Positions 17,885 to 28,365 of a DNA stretch of 37,615 nucleotides are shown here, in pieces. The notes below the pieces were generated by a model, which was not told the DNA's origin, did not search any database, and was given only the letters and a program-made list of their open reading frames with translations. The position numbers and the translations under genes are program-made. The stretch's first letter is position 1. The number at the start of each line of letters is the position of its first letter. Source of the stretch: Deltaproteobacteria bacterium (GTDB lineage: Bacteria; Desulfobacterota; Binatia; HRBIN30); NCBI GenBank assembly GCA_017860575.1, contig JAGDMS010000006.1:1-37615 (forward strand). Reading direction: 5' to 3'.

Positions 17885-20700
17885 GCGCCCATCACCTTCA
17901 TCACGTCGGCACAGCGCTCGCATAGTCCTGGATGCACACTATCGCGGCCGACCGCTTCACTGTAGTTCCAACAGCGCTCGCATTTGCCCCCCAGCGCAGG
18001 CGCCACCTGAACGCTCAACTCCGCAAGCAGTGGACTGACCGTGTGCCCCGGAAGATCGTCGACGAGTTGCACCTGGGAAACGATGAACAGCGCCGGCAGA
18101 TCTCGCACCTCGCCCTCGAGCAGCGCGCGCAGGCCGTTCCGCGCGCTCAGGTGCACGCGCGCATCGAGTGAATGGCCAATCGATCCCGACTGGCGCGCCT
18201 CCTCCAGGGCTTTGGTGACGGCGGCGCGTACCGCCAGCAGCCGCTCCCATTTCGCGGCCAACTGCGCGTCCTGCCGAGCCGGCTCCGGAAGCCCTGCCAG
18301 AAACACGCTCGGCGGCCGCCGGTCGGCCGGCAAATGCGTCCAGATCTCCTCGGCGGTGAAAGACAAGATCGGCGCCATCAAGCGCGTCAGCGCCTCGACA
18401 ATCTCCCGCAGCGCCGTCTGCGCGGAGCGGCGTTCCGGCGCCGTCGCCACCGAACAGTACAGCCGATCCTTGACGATATCGAGGTACAACGCGCTCAGGT
18501 CGACGGCACAGAAGTTGATCAACTGCTGCACCACGAGATGGAAACTGAAACTGTCGTAAGCCTTGCGCACCCGGCTGATGAGTTCGGCGGTGCGCTGCAG
18601 GATCCAGCGGTCCAGCTCGAGCAACGCGTCGCCTGACACCGCGTCACGCTGGGGGTCGAAGTCGAACAGGTTCCCGAGCAGGAAGCGGCAGGTATTGCGG
18701 ATTTTCCGGTAGGACTCCAACAACGGCGGCAGCAGCTTCTTCGAAAAGCAGGTGTCCGCCGTGTAATCGACCGAGGCAAACAGCAGCCGCAGGATCTCCG
18801 CCCCGTTGGCCTTGATGACCTCCTCCGGAGCGACGACATTGCCGAGTGACTTCGACATTTTCTTCGCCGCTTCGTCAAGGATGAGTCCGTGTGTCAGCAC
18901 ATTGTGGTATGGCGCCTGACCGTGAACCGCTACCGATGTGATCAGCGACACCTGGAACCAACCGCGGTGCTGGTCGACCGCTTCCACGTACAAGTCCGCG
19001 GGCCAGGCCAGCTGGGGACGCTGACGTAGGACCGCTTCGTGCGAACAGCCCGCATCGAACCACACATCGAGGATGGTGTTGTCCTTCTCGAACTCCTCGC
19101 TGCCACAGGCGCAGCGGAAGCCCGGCGGGAGCAGTTCCCGGCTCGGCAGCTCGTACCAGGCGTCCGATCCGCGCGCGGCGAACACCCCCTCGACCTGCCG
19201 GATCACATCCGGCGTGTACGCCACCGCGCGACACTGCCGGCAGTGAAAGGCCGGGATGGGCACTCCCCACGCCCGCTGGCGTGAGAGGCACCAGTCGGGG
19301 CGGGTTTCCATCATGTGATGGATGCGGTCATGGCCCCACGCGGGCAGCCACGACACGCGATCGATCTCGATCAGTGCCTGGCTACGCAGGTCGGCATGGT
19401 CCACGCGTAAAAACCACTGCTCGGTCGCGCGGAAGATCAGCGGACTCTTGCAACGCCAGCAGTGGGGGTAGGAGTGCTGCAACTGTTCGACCTGCACCAA
19501 CGCGCCGTGCGTGCGCAATTCGTCGACAATCGCATCGTTGGCTTCGAAGACCGGACGACCCGCGTAGGCGCCGGCCTCCGCGGTGAACCGACCGGCCGCG
19601 TCGACGGGAGTCAGCACCGGCAGACCGTACTTCTGTCCGACCGCGAAATCCTCGTATCCGTGACCCGGCGCCGTATGCACACAGCCCGTACCGACGTCGG
19701 CGGTGACGTGGGACTCAAAGACGAGCCGCGCCGGACGCTCGATGAACGGGTGACGGAACACATCACGCCCGTCGAGCGCAGCGAGATTGACGGGGATGCG
19801 CCGTCCCGTCTCCCGGCAGCCCGTCGCCTTCAGGAACGCATCCGCCAGGCGCGCCGCCACCACGTAATCAGCGTGCTCCACCTGGACCGCGACGTACTCG
19901 AGATGTGGGTTCAGACACACCGCCAGGTTGGCCGGCAGGGTCCAGGGCGTTGTCGTCCAGATGACCGCCGCCAACCGCTGGTAATGCTGCGCGAGTTCCG
20001 CCGCGTCCTCCGGCAGCAGAGCGATCGCCGCGGCCTCCTCGGCCGTCCCGCAAAACGGGAAGCGAACGTAAATCGATGGAGAGGTGTGGTCGGTGTATTC
20101 AACTTCGGCTTCCGCCAACGCCGTCGCGCACACCGGGCACCAGTGCACCGGCCGCAGGCCGCGATAGATAAAGCCACCTTCGACCAACTGACGAAACACG
20201 GTGATGATCGCTGCCTCATAGGCCGGCGCCATTGTCAGGTAGGGCTGCTCCCAGTCCCCGATGACGCCGAGCCGGCGGAATTCCTCCCGCTGAATGCCAA
20301 AGTACTTCTCGGCGTACGCACGGCAACGACGGCGAATCTCCAACTGGCTCAGTTGCCGTGCCTTCGCACCCAGATCTTTGGTCACCTGGTGTTCGATCGG
20401 CATGCCGTGACAATCCCAGCCCGGAACGTACGGGGCCTGGAATCCGCTCATGGACTTCACCTTGACGATGATGTCCTTGATGATCTTGTTGAGTGCCGTG
20501 CCAAGATGGACGTGACCGTTCGCGTAGGGCGGCCCATCGTGCAACACGTACTTCGGTTTGCCGGCATTGGCCTGCAAGAGTTGTTGGTAGAGACCGATCT
20601 CGTCCCAGCGCGCGATGATCGCCGGTTCCCGTGCCGGCAGATTAGCCCGCATGGGAAAATCGGTCTTGGGAAGACTGAGCGTGTCCTTGTAATCCATCAC
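17881..20700 (-). CDS. ileS: Isoleucyl-tRNA synthetase
   Basis: LHDGPPYANGHVHLGTALNKIIKDI, PYVPGWDCHGMPIEHQV, KKMSKSLGN, C-terminal CERCWN..CERCADV zinc motif. Confidence 0.97.
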   Translation of the reverse strand: MMDYKDTLSLPKTDFPMRANLPAREPAIIARWDEIGLYQQLLQANAGKPKYVLHDGPPYANGHVHLGTALNKIIKDIIVKVKSMSGFQAPYVPGWDCHGMPIEHQVTKDLGAKARQLSQLEIRRRCRAYAEKYFGIQREEFRRLGVIGDWEQPYLTMAPAYEAAIITVFRQLVEGGFIYRGLRPVHWCPVCATALAEAEVEYTDHTSPSIYVRFPFCGTAEEAAAIALLPEDAAELAQHYQRLAAVIWTTTPWTLPANLAVCLNPHLEYVAVQVEHADYVVAARLADAFLKATGCRETGRRIPVNLAALDGRDVFRHPFIERPARLVFESHVTADVGTGCVHTAPGHGYEDFAVGQKYGLPVLTPVDAAGRFTAEAGAYAGRPVFEANDAIVDELRTHGALVQVEQLQHSYPHCWRCKSPLIFRATEQWFLRVDHADLRSQALIEIDRVSWLPAWGHDRIHHMMETRPDWCLSRQRAWGVPIPAFHCRQCRAVAYTPDVIRQVEGVFAARGSDAWYELPSRELLPPGFRCACGSEEFEKDNTILDVWFDAGCSHEAVLRQRPQLAWPADLYVEAVDQHRGWFQVSLITSVAVHGQAPYHNVLTHGLILDEAAKKMSKSLGNVVAPEEVIKANGAEILRLLFASVDYTADTCFSKKLLPPLLESYRKIRNTCRFLLGNLFDFDPQRDAVSGDALLELDRWILQRTAELISRVRKAYDSFSFHLVVQQLINFCAVDLSALYLDIVKDRLYCSVATAPERRSAQTALREIVEALTRLMAPILSFTAEEIWTHLPADRRPPSVFLAGLPEPARQDAQLAAKWERLLAVRAAVTKALEEARQSGSIGHSLDARVHLSARNGLRALLEGEVRDLPALFIVSQVQLVDDLPGHTVSPLLAELSVQVAPALGGKCERCWNYSEAVGRDSVHPGLCERCADVMKVMGA

Positions 20701-20899
20701 ACCCCGGTGAGTTTTCCGAGCCCGTTCTCATAGCAGCAGGACCCGGCCCATTCAAATTGCCCCTCCCGGCCCGCAAGGGCCGCAGCAACGAGGAGACGCA
20801 CAAAATCGCGGGCGCGGGTTGATCGCACTATCGCTCCGGAGCTAGTCTCACCGATACCTATGGCTCGAGACGCGATTCGGCACCGACCGGAGGTCACCC

Positions 20900-22384
20900 G
20901 TGACCAATTATGAGCGCTTAAGCGCCCTGGACGCGTCATTTCTGGAACTCGAGGACGAGAACCTCCACATGCAAGTTGGTGGGGTCATGATCTTCGATGC
21001 CGGACCTTTGAGCAGGGATGGCGGCGGCATCGACATCGAGCGGATCCGCGGCACGATCGCATCGCGCCTGCATCTCGTGCCGCGTTTTCGGCAACGCCTG
21101 GCGTACATTCCTTGGGAGCACCTGCCCATCTGGGTCGACGATGAACGCTTTCGGCTGGACTATCACGTCCGTCACGCGTCTCTTCCGCGGCCGGGAGACG
21201 GTCGCCAACTGAAACGGCTGGTCGGCCGGATCATGTCACAGCCCCTCGACCGCACCCGCCCCTTGTGGGAGATGTGGCTGATCGAGGGATTGGACGGGGA
21301 CCGCTTCGCCCTGCTGTCAAAGTGTCATCACTGTATGATCGACGGCGTATCCGCCGCCGACGTGATGTCGTTGATCCTGCGGCCGACCCCTGACACCGCG
21401 ATTGCGCCTCCGCGTCCGTGGGTGCCACGTTCGCATCCGAGCGAGGCACGTCTGGTCCTGGACGAACTGCAACGCCGCGCCACGCAGGCCACCACGGTCT
21501 GGCAGTCCGTACGCGACGCTATGAGCCAGCCGGAGAAAGCGGCGCGCAGACTGGGAGCATCGCTCGCCGGGGTGTTGGAAGCCGTCGTCCCCGCCCTGAG
21601 TCGGGTGTCCGACACGCCAATCAACGTCAAAGTCGGATCGCACCGGCGCTTCGACTGGTTGGACATGGACTTGCGCGATCTGAAGACGGTCACCGACGGG
21701 CTCGGCGGAACAGTCAACGATGTCGTGCTCGCCACCACGAGCGGTGCCCTACGCGCATTTTTCGAGCAGCATGGCCTGGCTGCCGATGGGCTTGAAATCC
21801 GGGCGATGGTACCCGTAACCGTCCGCACCGACGAGGAGCGCGGGCACCTGGGGAACCGGTTGACGGAGATTGTCGTACCGATCCCGGTGCACCTCGCGGA
21901 TCCGGTCGCGCGCCTGCGGGCCATTCAGCGGACCACCGCCGATCTGAAGCGATCGCGGCACGCGCTGGGAGCGCAGGTACTCACGACCGTCAGCGAATGG
22001 ACGCTCCCGACGTTACTGGTCCAAGTGGTCCGTTTCGCTTCGCGGACGGGAGCCTGCAATCTGGTCGTGACGAACGTCCCCGGTCCCCAGGTGCCGCTCT
22101 ATCTCTGCGGCGCGCCGATGCGGTCTGTTTACCCTGTGGTCCCGCTCTTCGAGAACATGGGAGTGGCGGTTGGACTGTTCAGCTACAATGGCGGCCTTTT
22201 CTGGGGCGTCAACGGCGACTGGGAAGCCATGACGGACCTGCACGAATTCGTGGAGGCGATCGACGCGTCGTTTCGCGCGTTGCAGCGTGCGGCGGAACAC
22301 GCACGACGGCCACGCGTCTCGCCACGCCAACGCCGGCGCCCGCTGCGGGCCGCCAGGGAAGCGCGGCCGTTACGAGCCAGTTAG
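20900..22384 (+). CDS. Wax ester synthase/diacylglycerol acyltransferase (WS/DGAT)
   Basis: LSALDASFLELEDENLHMQVGG start; HHCMIDG catalytic motif; NVPGPQVPLYLCGAPM C-terminal motif. Confidence 0.92.
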   Translation: MTNYERLSALDASFLELEDENLHMQVGGVMIFDAGPLSRDGGGIDIERIRGTIASRLHLVPRFRQRLAYIPWEHLPIWVDDERFRLDYHVRHASLPRPGDGRQLKRLVGRIMSQPLDRTRPLWEMWLIEGLDGDRFALLSKCHHCMIDGVSAADVMSLILRPTPDTAIAPPRPWVPRSHPSEARLVLDELQRRATQATTVWQSVRDAMSQPEKAARRLGASLAGVLEAVVPALSRVSDTPINVKVGSHRRFDWLDMDLRDLKTVTDGLGGTVNDVVLATTSGALRAFFEQHGLAADGLEIRAMVPVTVRTDEERGHLGNRLTEIVVPIPVHLADPVARLRAIQRTTADLKRSRHALGAQVLTTVSEWTLPTLLVQVVRFASRTGACNLVVTNVPGPQVPLYLCGAPMRSVYPVVPLFENMGVAVGLFSYNGGLFWGVNGDWEAMTDLHEFVEAIDASFRALQRAAEHARRPRVSPRQRRRPLRAAREARPLRAS

Positions 22385-22474
22385 ACGATCCCCACCTCGC
22401 CGGCGCCCGCCACTCGCCGCAGCGTGTCGCCCGCACCGGAACGAAGGGCCGGGAAACCGTCCGCAACCCGACCG

Positions 22475-23356
22475 TTATCCGAGCAGCGCCGGGGCCAACT
22501 CACGCCACTGGCGCAGCGGCAGGGCGCGCGCGTCCGCATCGAGCACCTGGACGCCGACGTGATCGGCACCGGCGTCGTGATGCGCCTTCACCCGCCGCAC
22601 AATCGCGTCGACGTCGCCCCACGCCACAATGGCGTCCACCAGGCGATTGCTGCCGCCGTTGGCAACGTCATCATCGGTGAAACCGAGCCGTTTGAGGTTG
22701 TTCACATAGTTGGGCAGACCCAGGTAGGTGATCATGTGGGCCCGGGCGATGTCGCGCGCCGTGCTAGCGTCGGTCTCGAGCACCACCGCCTGTTCCGGAC
22801 AGAGGAGCGGGCCCGGTCCCATGATTCGGCGGGCGTCAGCGGTGTGCTCCGGCGGGACGAAGTACGGGTGTGCGCCCGCGGTGCGCTCCGCCGCCAGCTT
22901 CAACATCTTCGGGTGCAGCGCACCGATCACACGCACCGGCGCCGTGGTCGGCGCCGCGCCCGTGTACGGCGCCGCATCCATGGCATCGAGGTACTTGCGC
23001 ATGGTGGTGAGGGGCTTTTCGTACCGGTGACCGCGCACCATTTCCACCAAGGGCGCATGGCTCACACCGATGCCCAGCAGAAAGCGATCCGGGTACGCCT
23101 CGGTCAACGTTTTCTGCGCCGCCGCCATGGTCACCGGGTCGCGGGCGAAAATACTGGCAATGCCGGTAGCCACTGCCAGGCGGCGCGTCCCCGCCAACAG
23201 CAAGCCGGCGTGGCTGAACGCCTCACGCCCCATCGCCTCCGGGATCCACACGACCTTGAATCCCAGTGCTTCGATCTCGGCCGCAGCCTCCTGGGCTTGC
23301 CGCGCCGGAAGCAGTTCCAACGTGAAGTTCCAGATACCCACCCGTCCGATGTCCAT
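22475..23356 (-). CDS. LLM-class F420-dependent-type oxidoreductase
   Basis: Luciferase-like fold signatures: EIEALGFKVVWIPEAMGREAFSHAGLLLAGTRRLAVATGIASIFARDPVTMAAAQKTL; LLGIGVSHAPLVE. Confidence 0.85.
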   Translation of the reverse strand: MDIGRVGIWNFTLELLPARQAQEAAAEIEALGFKVVWIPEAMGREAFSHAGLLLAGTRRLAVATGIASIFARDPVTMAAAQKTLTEAYPDRFLLGIGVSHAPLVEMVRGHRYEKPLTTMRKYLDAMDAAPYTGAAPTTAPVRVIGALHPKMLKLAAERTAGAHPYFVPPEHTADARRIMGPGPLLCPEQAVVLETDASTARDIARAHMITYLGLPNYVNNLKRLGFTDDDVANGGSNRLVDAIVAWGDVDAIVRRVKAHHDAGADHVGVQVLDADARALPLRQWRELAPALLG

Positions 23357-23498
23357 GGTTCACCCCTCTTCGACTTGAGACCGCTCAACGCTCATCTTCG
23401 CCGGCGAAGTGTACCCGAGATTCTCGCTGATACAAGCACCACCGATGCGAGCACCCGGTGCTCACGCCCCTGACCGAGTCCGCCTCCGCAGACCGACA

Positions 23499-24422
23499 TC
23501 AGGGCGTCCAATAGAGCAACAGCGCCGCGGTCACGATCCACAGCAACACGTCGAGAAGCAGCGGCTGGTCGGACAGCAGCAGTTGGGTCGGATTGCCGCC
23601 CTCTTCGCGCTGATGCACCAGGTAGAGGTAGCGGAAGATCCCGAAGAGCACGAAGGGGATGGTGAGGTAGAGTTTGTCCGTTCCGAGCTTCTCGCGAACT
23701 TCGGGCGAGACGGTATAGATGGCATAAGCCACCACCGTCGACGCGGTCACCACGGCAATCATCTGGTCGAGGAAATACGGGCTGTATTCCTTGAGGCTTG
23801 CACGATGGTCGATGGCGCGGGCTTCGAGCAAGATCAGCTCATGGCGCCGCTTGGAGAAACCGAGAAACAGCGCCAGCAGGAACGTGCAGATGATGAGCCA
23901 AGGCGATACCGGCACGGCGATGATGACGCCGCCGGCCACGGCACGAATGACGAAGCCGGAGGCGATGGCCATCACGTCGAGGATGACGACCTCTTTCAAC
24001 CAGAAGGTGTACGCCAGTTGCAGGAGGAAATAGAGGCCAGCAAGCACACCGAACCACCGGCTGAGCAGGGCCGTTCCCGCGAGCCCGACCACCACAAGAC
24101 CAACAGCCATCGCCACTGCGGTCCCGCGCCGCACACGTCCGGACGGGAGCGGGCGTAACGATTTCAGGGGATGCTCACGGTCGCGGTCGCAATCCCACAG
24201 ATCGTTCATCACATACGTGCCGCTTGCGAGCGCACAGAACGCAACGAATCCCAGCGACACCACCACGACGGCGTCGAGATTGAAGAGATGCTTGGAGAAC
24301 ATCAGCGCCGCGAACAACACGGCGTTCTTACTCCACTGTGTCGGCCGCAATAGGGACACCACGTCCCGCAACGACGAGGGTCGTTCTTGCATCCTTGCGA
24401 TCTGGGGCACCCCCGTCTTCAC
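23499..24422 (-). CDS. UbiA-family prenyltransferase, decaprenyl-phosphate phosphoribosyltransferase-like
   Basis: LLRPTQWSKNAVLFAALMFS; YVMNDLWDCDRDREHPLKSLRPLPSG; FLGFSKRRHEL. Confidence 0.88.
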   Translation of the reverse strand: MKTGVPQIARMQERPSSLRDVVSLLRPTQWSKNAVLFAALMFSKHLFNLDAVVVVSLGFVAFCALASGTYVMNDLWDCDRDREHPLKSLRPLPSGRVRRGTAVAMAVGLVVVGLAGTALLSRWFGVLAGLYFLLQLAYTFWLKEVVILDVMAIASGFVIRAVAGGVIIAVPVSPWLIICTFLLALFLGFSKRRHELILLEARAIDHRASLKEYSPYFLDQMIAVVTASTVVAYAIYTVSPEVREKLGTDKLYLTIPFVLFGIFRYLYLVHQREEGGNPTQLLLSDQPLLLDVLLWIVTAALLLYWTP

Positions 24423-24439
24423 GGCACTACCTCCGCACC

Positions 24440-24976
24440 CTACTTGCGCCAGCGTGCGAGCAGCGCCCCCAACAGCGGCGTGCGCTGCTCGGCAGTCTCC
24501 GTGGCGTTCGACGGCGCCGCCGGCGCGGTCTCATCCCACCATTCGACTGCGCTCGTAGTGATCCCCGAGAGCCTGAACACCGCCGGGAGCAACCGATCCC
24601 TGACGAATGCGTTGTTCACCTCCGTTGGCTCGCGTAGCATCACGTCCACCTGCCGGACGTAGTTCTCCCCGCCATGGATCATGACGGGGATCGGAACCAC
24701 GGCTGCGACAGCCGGAAGTGCCGCCTGCATCGCGGCGTCCTCGATCCGATTCAACGCCGAGTCGGCCGCCGCTCGGCTCTTCTCGTCGGGCGCATCCACC
24801 ATGAAAGTGAGCGACAGGTAGCGCATGCCGGCAGCAGCGCCCTTCTGCTTGGAGATACGGCACAGTCCCGCGGTCCCGGTCGGTCCCCCGATGCGGAACT
24901 CGAAGAAGGCCAGCATCTCCTCCTGTTTATAAAGGTCGACGAATTCCTGGATGAGATCGATTCGTTTTTCTGCCAT
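24440..24976 (-). CDS. Hypothetical protein
   Basis: MAEKRIDLIQEFVDLYKQEEMLAFFEFRIGGPTGTAGLCRISKQKG...; protein-like composition and same-strand position upstream of the UbiA gene; no family recognised. Confidence 0.55.
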   Translation of the reverse strand: MAEKRIDLIQEFVDLYKQEEMLAFFEFRIGGPTGTAGLCRISKQKGAAAGMRYLSLTFMVDAPDEKSRAAADSALNRIEDAAMQAALPAVAAVVPIPVMIHGGENYVRQVDVMLREPTEVNNAFVRDRLLPAVFRLSGITTSAVEWWDETAPAAPSNATETAEQRTPLLGALLARWRK

Positions 24977-25261
24977 CGTTTTCCCGACGTGTCCGTGCCG
25001 AGGCTGGAGCGCATGGAGTTCAACCGGTTCCCCCCACACCCGCGACCACGATCACTATACGTTTCCCTTGCACGCCGCTACACCGTTGCCCACCGTCACT
25101 CCGATCTGAAGCATCGCGGGACACGTTCGCCTACTGATACCGCAGGAGCCAACCGCATACCATTATCGGAACGGGGCGCAAAGTATACCCACCGTACCCC
25201 GTCATGCTACCGTGCCCGTGCGATGCGACCCACCGGACGTCGTCGCACTGCAGGCTTGCTT

Positions 25262-25304
25262 GATCCCGTTGCCGCGCCGATGTACCAAGCCCGGCAACGG
25301 GATC
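25262..25304. promoter_or_regulatory. 13-bp perfect inverted repeat in leader of the molybdoenzyme gene
   Basis: GATCCCGTTGCCG (25262-25274), 17-nt spacer, CGGCAACGGGATC (25292-25304); no T-tract follows. Confidence 0.6.
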
Positions 25305-25346
25305 TGGACTTGCGAATCACCGCGTAGAGCGAGGAAAGGACGAGCG

Positions 25347-28316
25347 ATGAGTGACGGGAGCAAACGGCAGGACGACCGATTCTCTTCGCGCACCAATGCC
25401 GGTTTCGCGAATGGGGAACGTTTCCTCAATGGGGCGCTGACACGAAGGGGCTTTCTGCAGGCCACGGCCAGCACGCTGGCACTGACACTCCTGAATCTCC
25501 ACCGCGGCGAGAGCCAGAGTCCGGGCCAGCCAGATACACCGCAGAGCCTCAACTCACCCGGTAATATCGAGTACCGTGGTGTCGAGGATATTTACCGCAA
25601 GAAGTGGACCTGGGACCGTGTGGTGAGAGGGACCCATCACTCCAACTGCGGGTACCAGCGCTGCGCCTGGAACGTGTATGTCAAGGATGACATCGTCTGG
25701 CGCGAAGAGCAGGTCGCGCACTACCCGCAGACCAACCCCGATCTGCCGGATTTCAATCCGCGCGGGTGCCAGAAAGGGGTCTGCTACAGCGACCGCATGT
25801 ACGATCAAGCCCGTCTGAAGGTGCCGTTGAAACGGGCTGGCGCGCGCGGTGAGGGCAAGTGGACGCGGATCAGCTGGGACCAGGCGCTCACCGAGATCGC
25901 CGACAAGTTCATTGACGCGATGATCTCGAAGGAGCATGGACCCGGCTCGATCTACTGGGACCTGGGCTCGTCATCGAGCAATGGGTGTCATGCCCTGGGC
26001 CTGACGCGTAGCGGCTATCTGCTCGACACCCCGCTCCTCGAGGACACCACCGAGATGGGTGACCATGCCCCCGGTGTCGCTGTCACAACCGGGAAGGTGC
26101 TGTTCACCAGTTCGATGGATGATCTGCTCTACAGTGACCTGATCCTGATCTGGGGCGGCAATCCGATCTACACCCACATTCCCAACGCCCACTTCATTTA
26201 CGAGGCCCGTTACAAGGGGGCCTACCTCGTCACCATCGCGCCGGACTACAGCCCTTCCGCGTTCCATGCCGACGAGTGGGTGCCGGTCAATATCGGTACG
26301 GATGCCGCTCTGGCCCTGTCGATGGCGCAGGTCATGGTCGAGGAGAAGCTGTACAAGCCGGACTTCATCGCGGAACAGACCGACATGCCGTTCCTGGTCC
26401 GCCTCGATACCGAACGCTTGCTGCGCGGGAGCGATATGTCCTCCGGGGGTGCGGACGATGACTTCTATATGTTCGATACCGTGCAGAAGAAGATCGTCCC
26501 GGCGCCCAAGCGCAGTCTGCAGCTGGATGGCGTCAAACCCGCGCTGGAGGGCATCTTCGACGTCAAGACACGTAATGGGTCAGTGAAAGTCACCACGGTG
26601 TTCGAGCGTCTCAAGCGGCAACTCCAGCAGTACGCACCGGAACAGACCGAAAAGATCACGGGCGTGGCAGCCTCCGTCGTGCGCAACTTGGCCCGGCGCA
26701 TCGCGAAGGCGCGGGCGTGCGCCAACATCACGCAGACCAACTTCGGCAAGTTCTACAATGGCCTGGAGGCGGAACGGAGCATCCTGCTGGTCTTTGCGTT
26801 GGCTGGCCAGTTCGGCAGGCACGGTGCGGGCTACTCGGCGGTTCCGATGCTGTCCGTCTCCGGTGCCGAGCCGCTGAACCTGGCCAGCGGCAAGTACGCC
26901 CCCAAGATCGGTATCGGCATGCTGGCGGCGCAGAACGCGCTCGAGATGCTCAAGATGAAGATGGCGGGGTATACCAACGAGATGATGGTGTACGAGCTTG
27001 CGCGCCAGGATTATGCGCGTGGGAACGTGATCCCCCCCACCTTGCTTTACTATCAGCACTGCGGCCTCAAGGAACTGTACGGCAGTGCCAAGCGCTGGGA
27101 TCCGAGCCTCAAACGCGAGTTTGATGAGTACCTCCAGGAGGCGGTGAAGAAGGGCTGGCAGTTTGTTCCGCAAAAAGCGCCACGCATCTTTTTCTCTGTC
27201 GGGGGCAACACCTTCCGCCGCGTACGCGGCTACCACAAGCTGCTCGAACACATGCTGCCCCAATTGGATCTTCTGGTCACGCTCGATTGGCGCATGAGCA
27301 ACACCGCCCGCTACAGCGACTATGTCCTGCCGGCGGCGGGCTATTACGAGCGGAACGACATCGCGTGGAGCACCGCGCTTGCGCCCTTCAGCCACCCGAC
27401 CGTTGAGGCGGTGAAACCGGTGGGCGACTCGAAGAGCGATTGGGTGTTCCACTGTCTGTTGCTGAAGACGATTCAGGAGCGGGCCAAAGCGCGCGGCATC
27501 ACGACGTATGCCGATCGCCACGGTGAGCAGCGGCGTTTGGACGAATGTTACGATGACTTCACGTTCCAGGGTCGCTTCACCGAGGACAACCCGGAGGATC
27601 TGCTGCAGGAGATCCTGGCGCTATCCGACAATTTGAATGGCAAGAGCTGGAAGGAATTGAAGGAAAAAGGCTTCGAGCGCTTTACCGGTGTGGGCATGGG
27701 GGTGACGCACATCGGCAACGCTGCGGATATCGATCCGCACGAGCCGATCGTGGCCAATAGCTGGTATGTCCAGAAGAAGATGCCCTGGCCGACGCTGACG
27801 CGGCGCATGCAGTTCTACATCGACCACCCCTTCTACCAGGAGCTGGGGGAGGTGCTGCCGGTGCACAAGCCTCTTCCGGCCATCGGCGGTGACTACCCGC
27901 TGCAGTTGACGAGCGGGCACAACCGCTGGTCGATCCACGCGGCGTGGCGTGACAACAAGAAACTGCTGGGATTGCAGCGCGGGCAGCCGGCCATGTTCAT
28001 GAGCAGCGACGATGCCAAAAGACGCGGCATTGCCGATGGCGACATGGTGCGCCTGCATAACGATATCGGTGACTGCATGATTCAAGCCCAGGTATCACCG
28101 GCGGTGAAACCGGGCCAGGTCATCATCTACCACGCGTGGGAACCGTTTCAGTTCAAGGACGGGCGTTCGGATCAGGTGCTGACGCCCAGTCCGTTGAACC
28201 CGATACAGCTGGCAGGCGGGTATTTCCACCTGCAGGGCCGGATCATGATTGGAACGCCGGGCGGCACCGATAGGGGAACGAGAGTGGAGGTGGAGAAAGC
28301 CCAGGCGGTCGCCTGA
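25347..28316 (+). CDS. Molybdopterin oxidoreductase catalytic subunit, type II DMSO-reductase family (EbdA/NarG-like), TAT-exported
   Basis: TAT motif LTRRGFLQATAST; HHSNCGYQRCAWNVYVKDDIVWREEQ...NPRGCQKG Fe-S region; WGGNPIYTHIPNAHF; C-terminal molydop-binding domain QLTSGHNRWSIHAAWRDNK. GAGGAAAGGAC ribosome-binding site ahead of ATG at 25347. Confidence 0.88.
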   Translation: MSDGSKRQDDRFSSRTNAGFANGERFLNGALTRRGFLQATASTLALTLLNLHRGESQSPGQPDTPQSLNSPGNIEYRGVEDIYRKKWTWDRVVRGTHHSNCGYQRCAWNVYVKDDIVWREEQVAHYPQTNPDLPDFNPRGCQKGVCYSDRMYDQARLKVPLKRAGARGEGKWTRISWDQALTEIADKFIDAMISKEHGPGSIYWDLGSSSSNGCHALGLTRSGYLLDTPLLEDTTEMGDHAPGVAVTTGKVLFTSSMDDLLYSDLILIWGGNPIYTHIPNAHFIYEARYKGAYLVTIAPDYSPSAFHADEWVPVNIGTDAALALSMAQVMVEEKLYKPDFIAEQTDMPFLVRLDTERLLRGSDMSSGGADDDFYMFDTVQKKIVPAPKRSLQLDGVKPALEGIFDVKTRNGSVKVTTVFERLKRQLQQYAPEQTEKITGVAASVVRNLARRIAKARACANITQTNFGKFYNGLEAERSILLVFALAGQFGRHGAGYSAVPMLSVSGAEPLNLASGKYAPKIGIGMLAAQNALEMLKMKMAGYTNEMMVYELARQDYARGNVIPPTLLYYQHCGLKELYGSAKRWDPSLKREFDEYLQEAVKKGWQFVPQKAPRIFFSVGGNTFRRVRGYHKLLEHMLPQLDLLVTLDWRMSNTARYSDYVLPAAGYYERNDIAWSTALAPFSHPTVEAVKPVGDSKSDWVFHCLLLKTIQERAKARGITTYADRHGEQRRLDECYDDFTFQGRFTEDNPEDLLQEILALSDNLNGKSWKELKEKGFERFTGVGMGVTHIGNAADIDPHEPIVANSWYVQKKMPWPTLTRRMQFYIDHPFYQELGEVLPVHKPLPAIGGDYPLQLTSGHNRWSIHAAWRDNKKLLGLQRGQPAMFMSSDDAKRRGIADGDMVRLHNDIGDCMIQAQVSPAVKPGQVIIYHAWEPFQFKDGRSDQVLTPSPLNPIQLAGGYFHLQGRIMIGTPGGTDRGTRVEVEKAQAVA

Positions 28317-28365
28317 CAGCCGCTCGAAATACGCTGCCCCCGGCTCGTGTTCGACCGCACAGCCG

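Noticed and set aside
19462-20733. 423-aa plus-strand ORF
   Set aside because: Antisense to ileS; shadow ORF composition.
20767-20782. CGGCCC-GCAA-GGGCCG hairpin between ileS and WS/DGAT (T-box or regulator site)
   Set aside because: Short GNRA-loop hairpin only; no T-box consensus recognised; too weak to interpret.
22424-23473. 349-aa plus-strand ORF
   Set aside because: Antisense to the LLM-class oxidoreductase; His/Arg-rich shadow ORF.
26580-27521. 313-aa minus-strand ORF
   Set aside because: Antisense to the molybdoenzyme gene, which has strong domain evidence.
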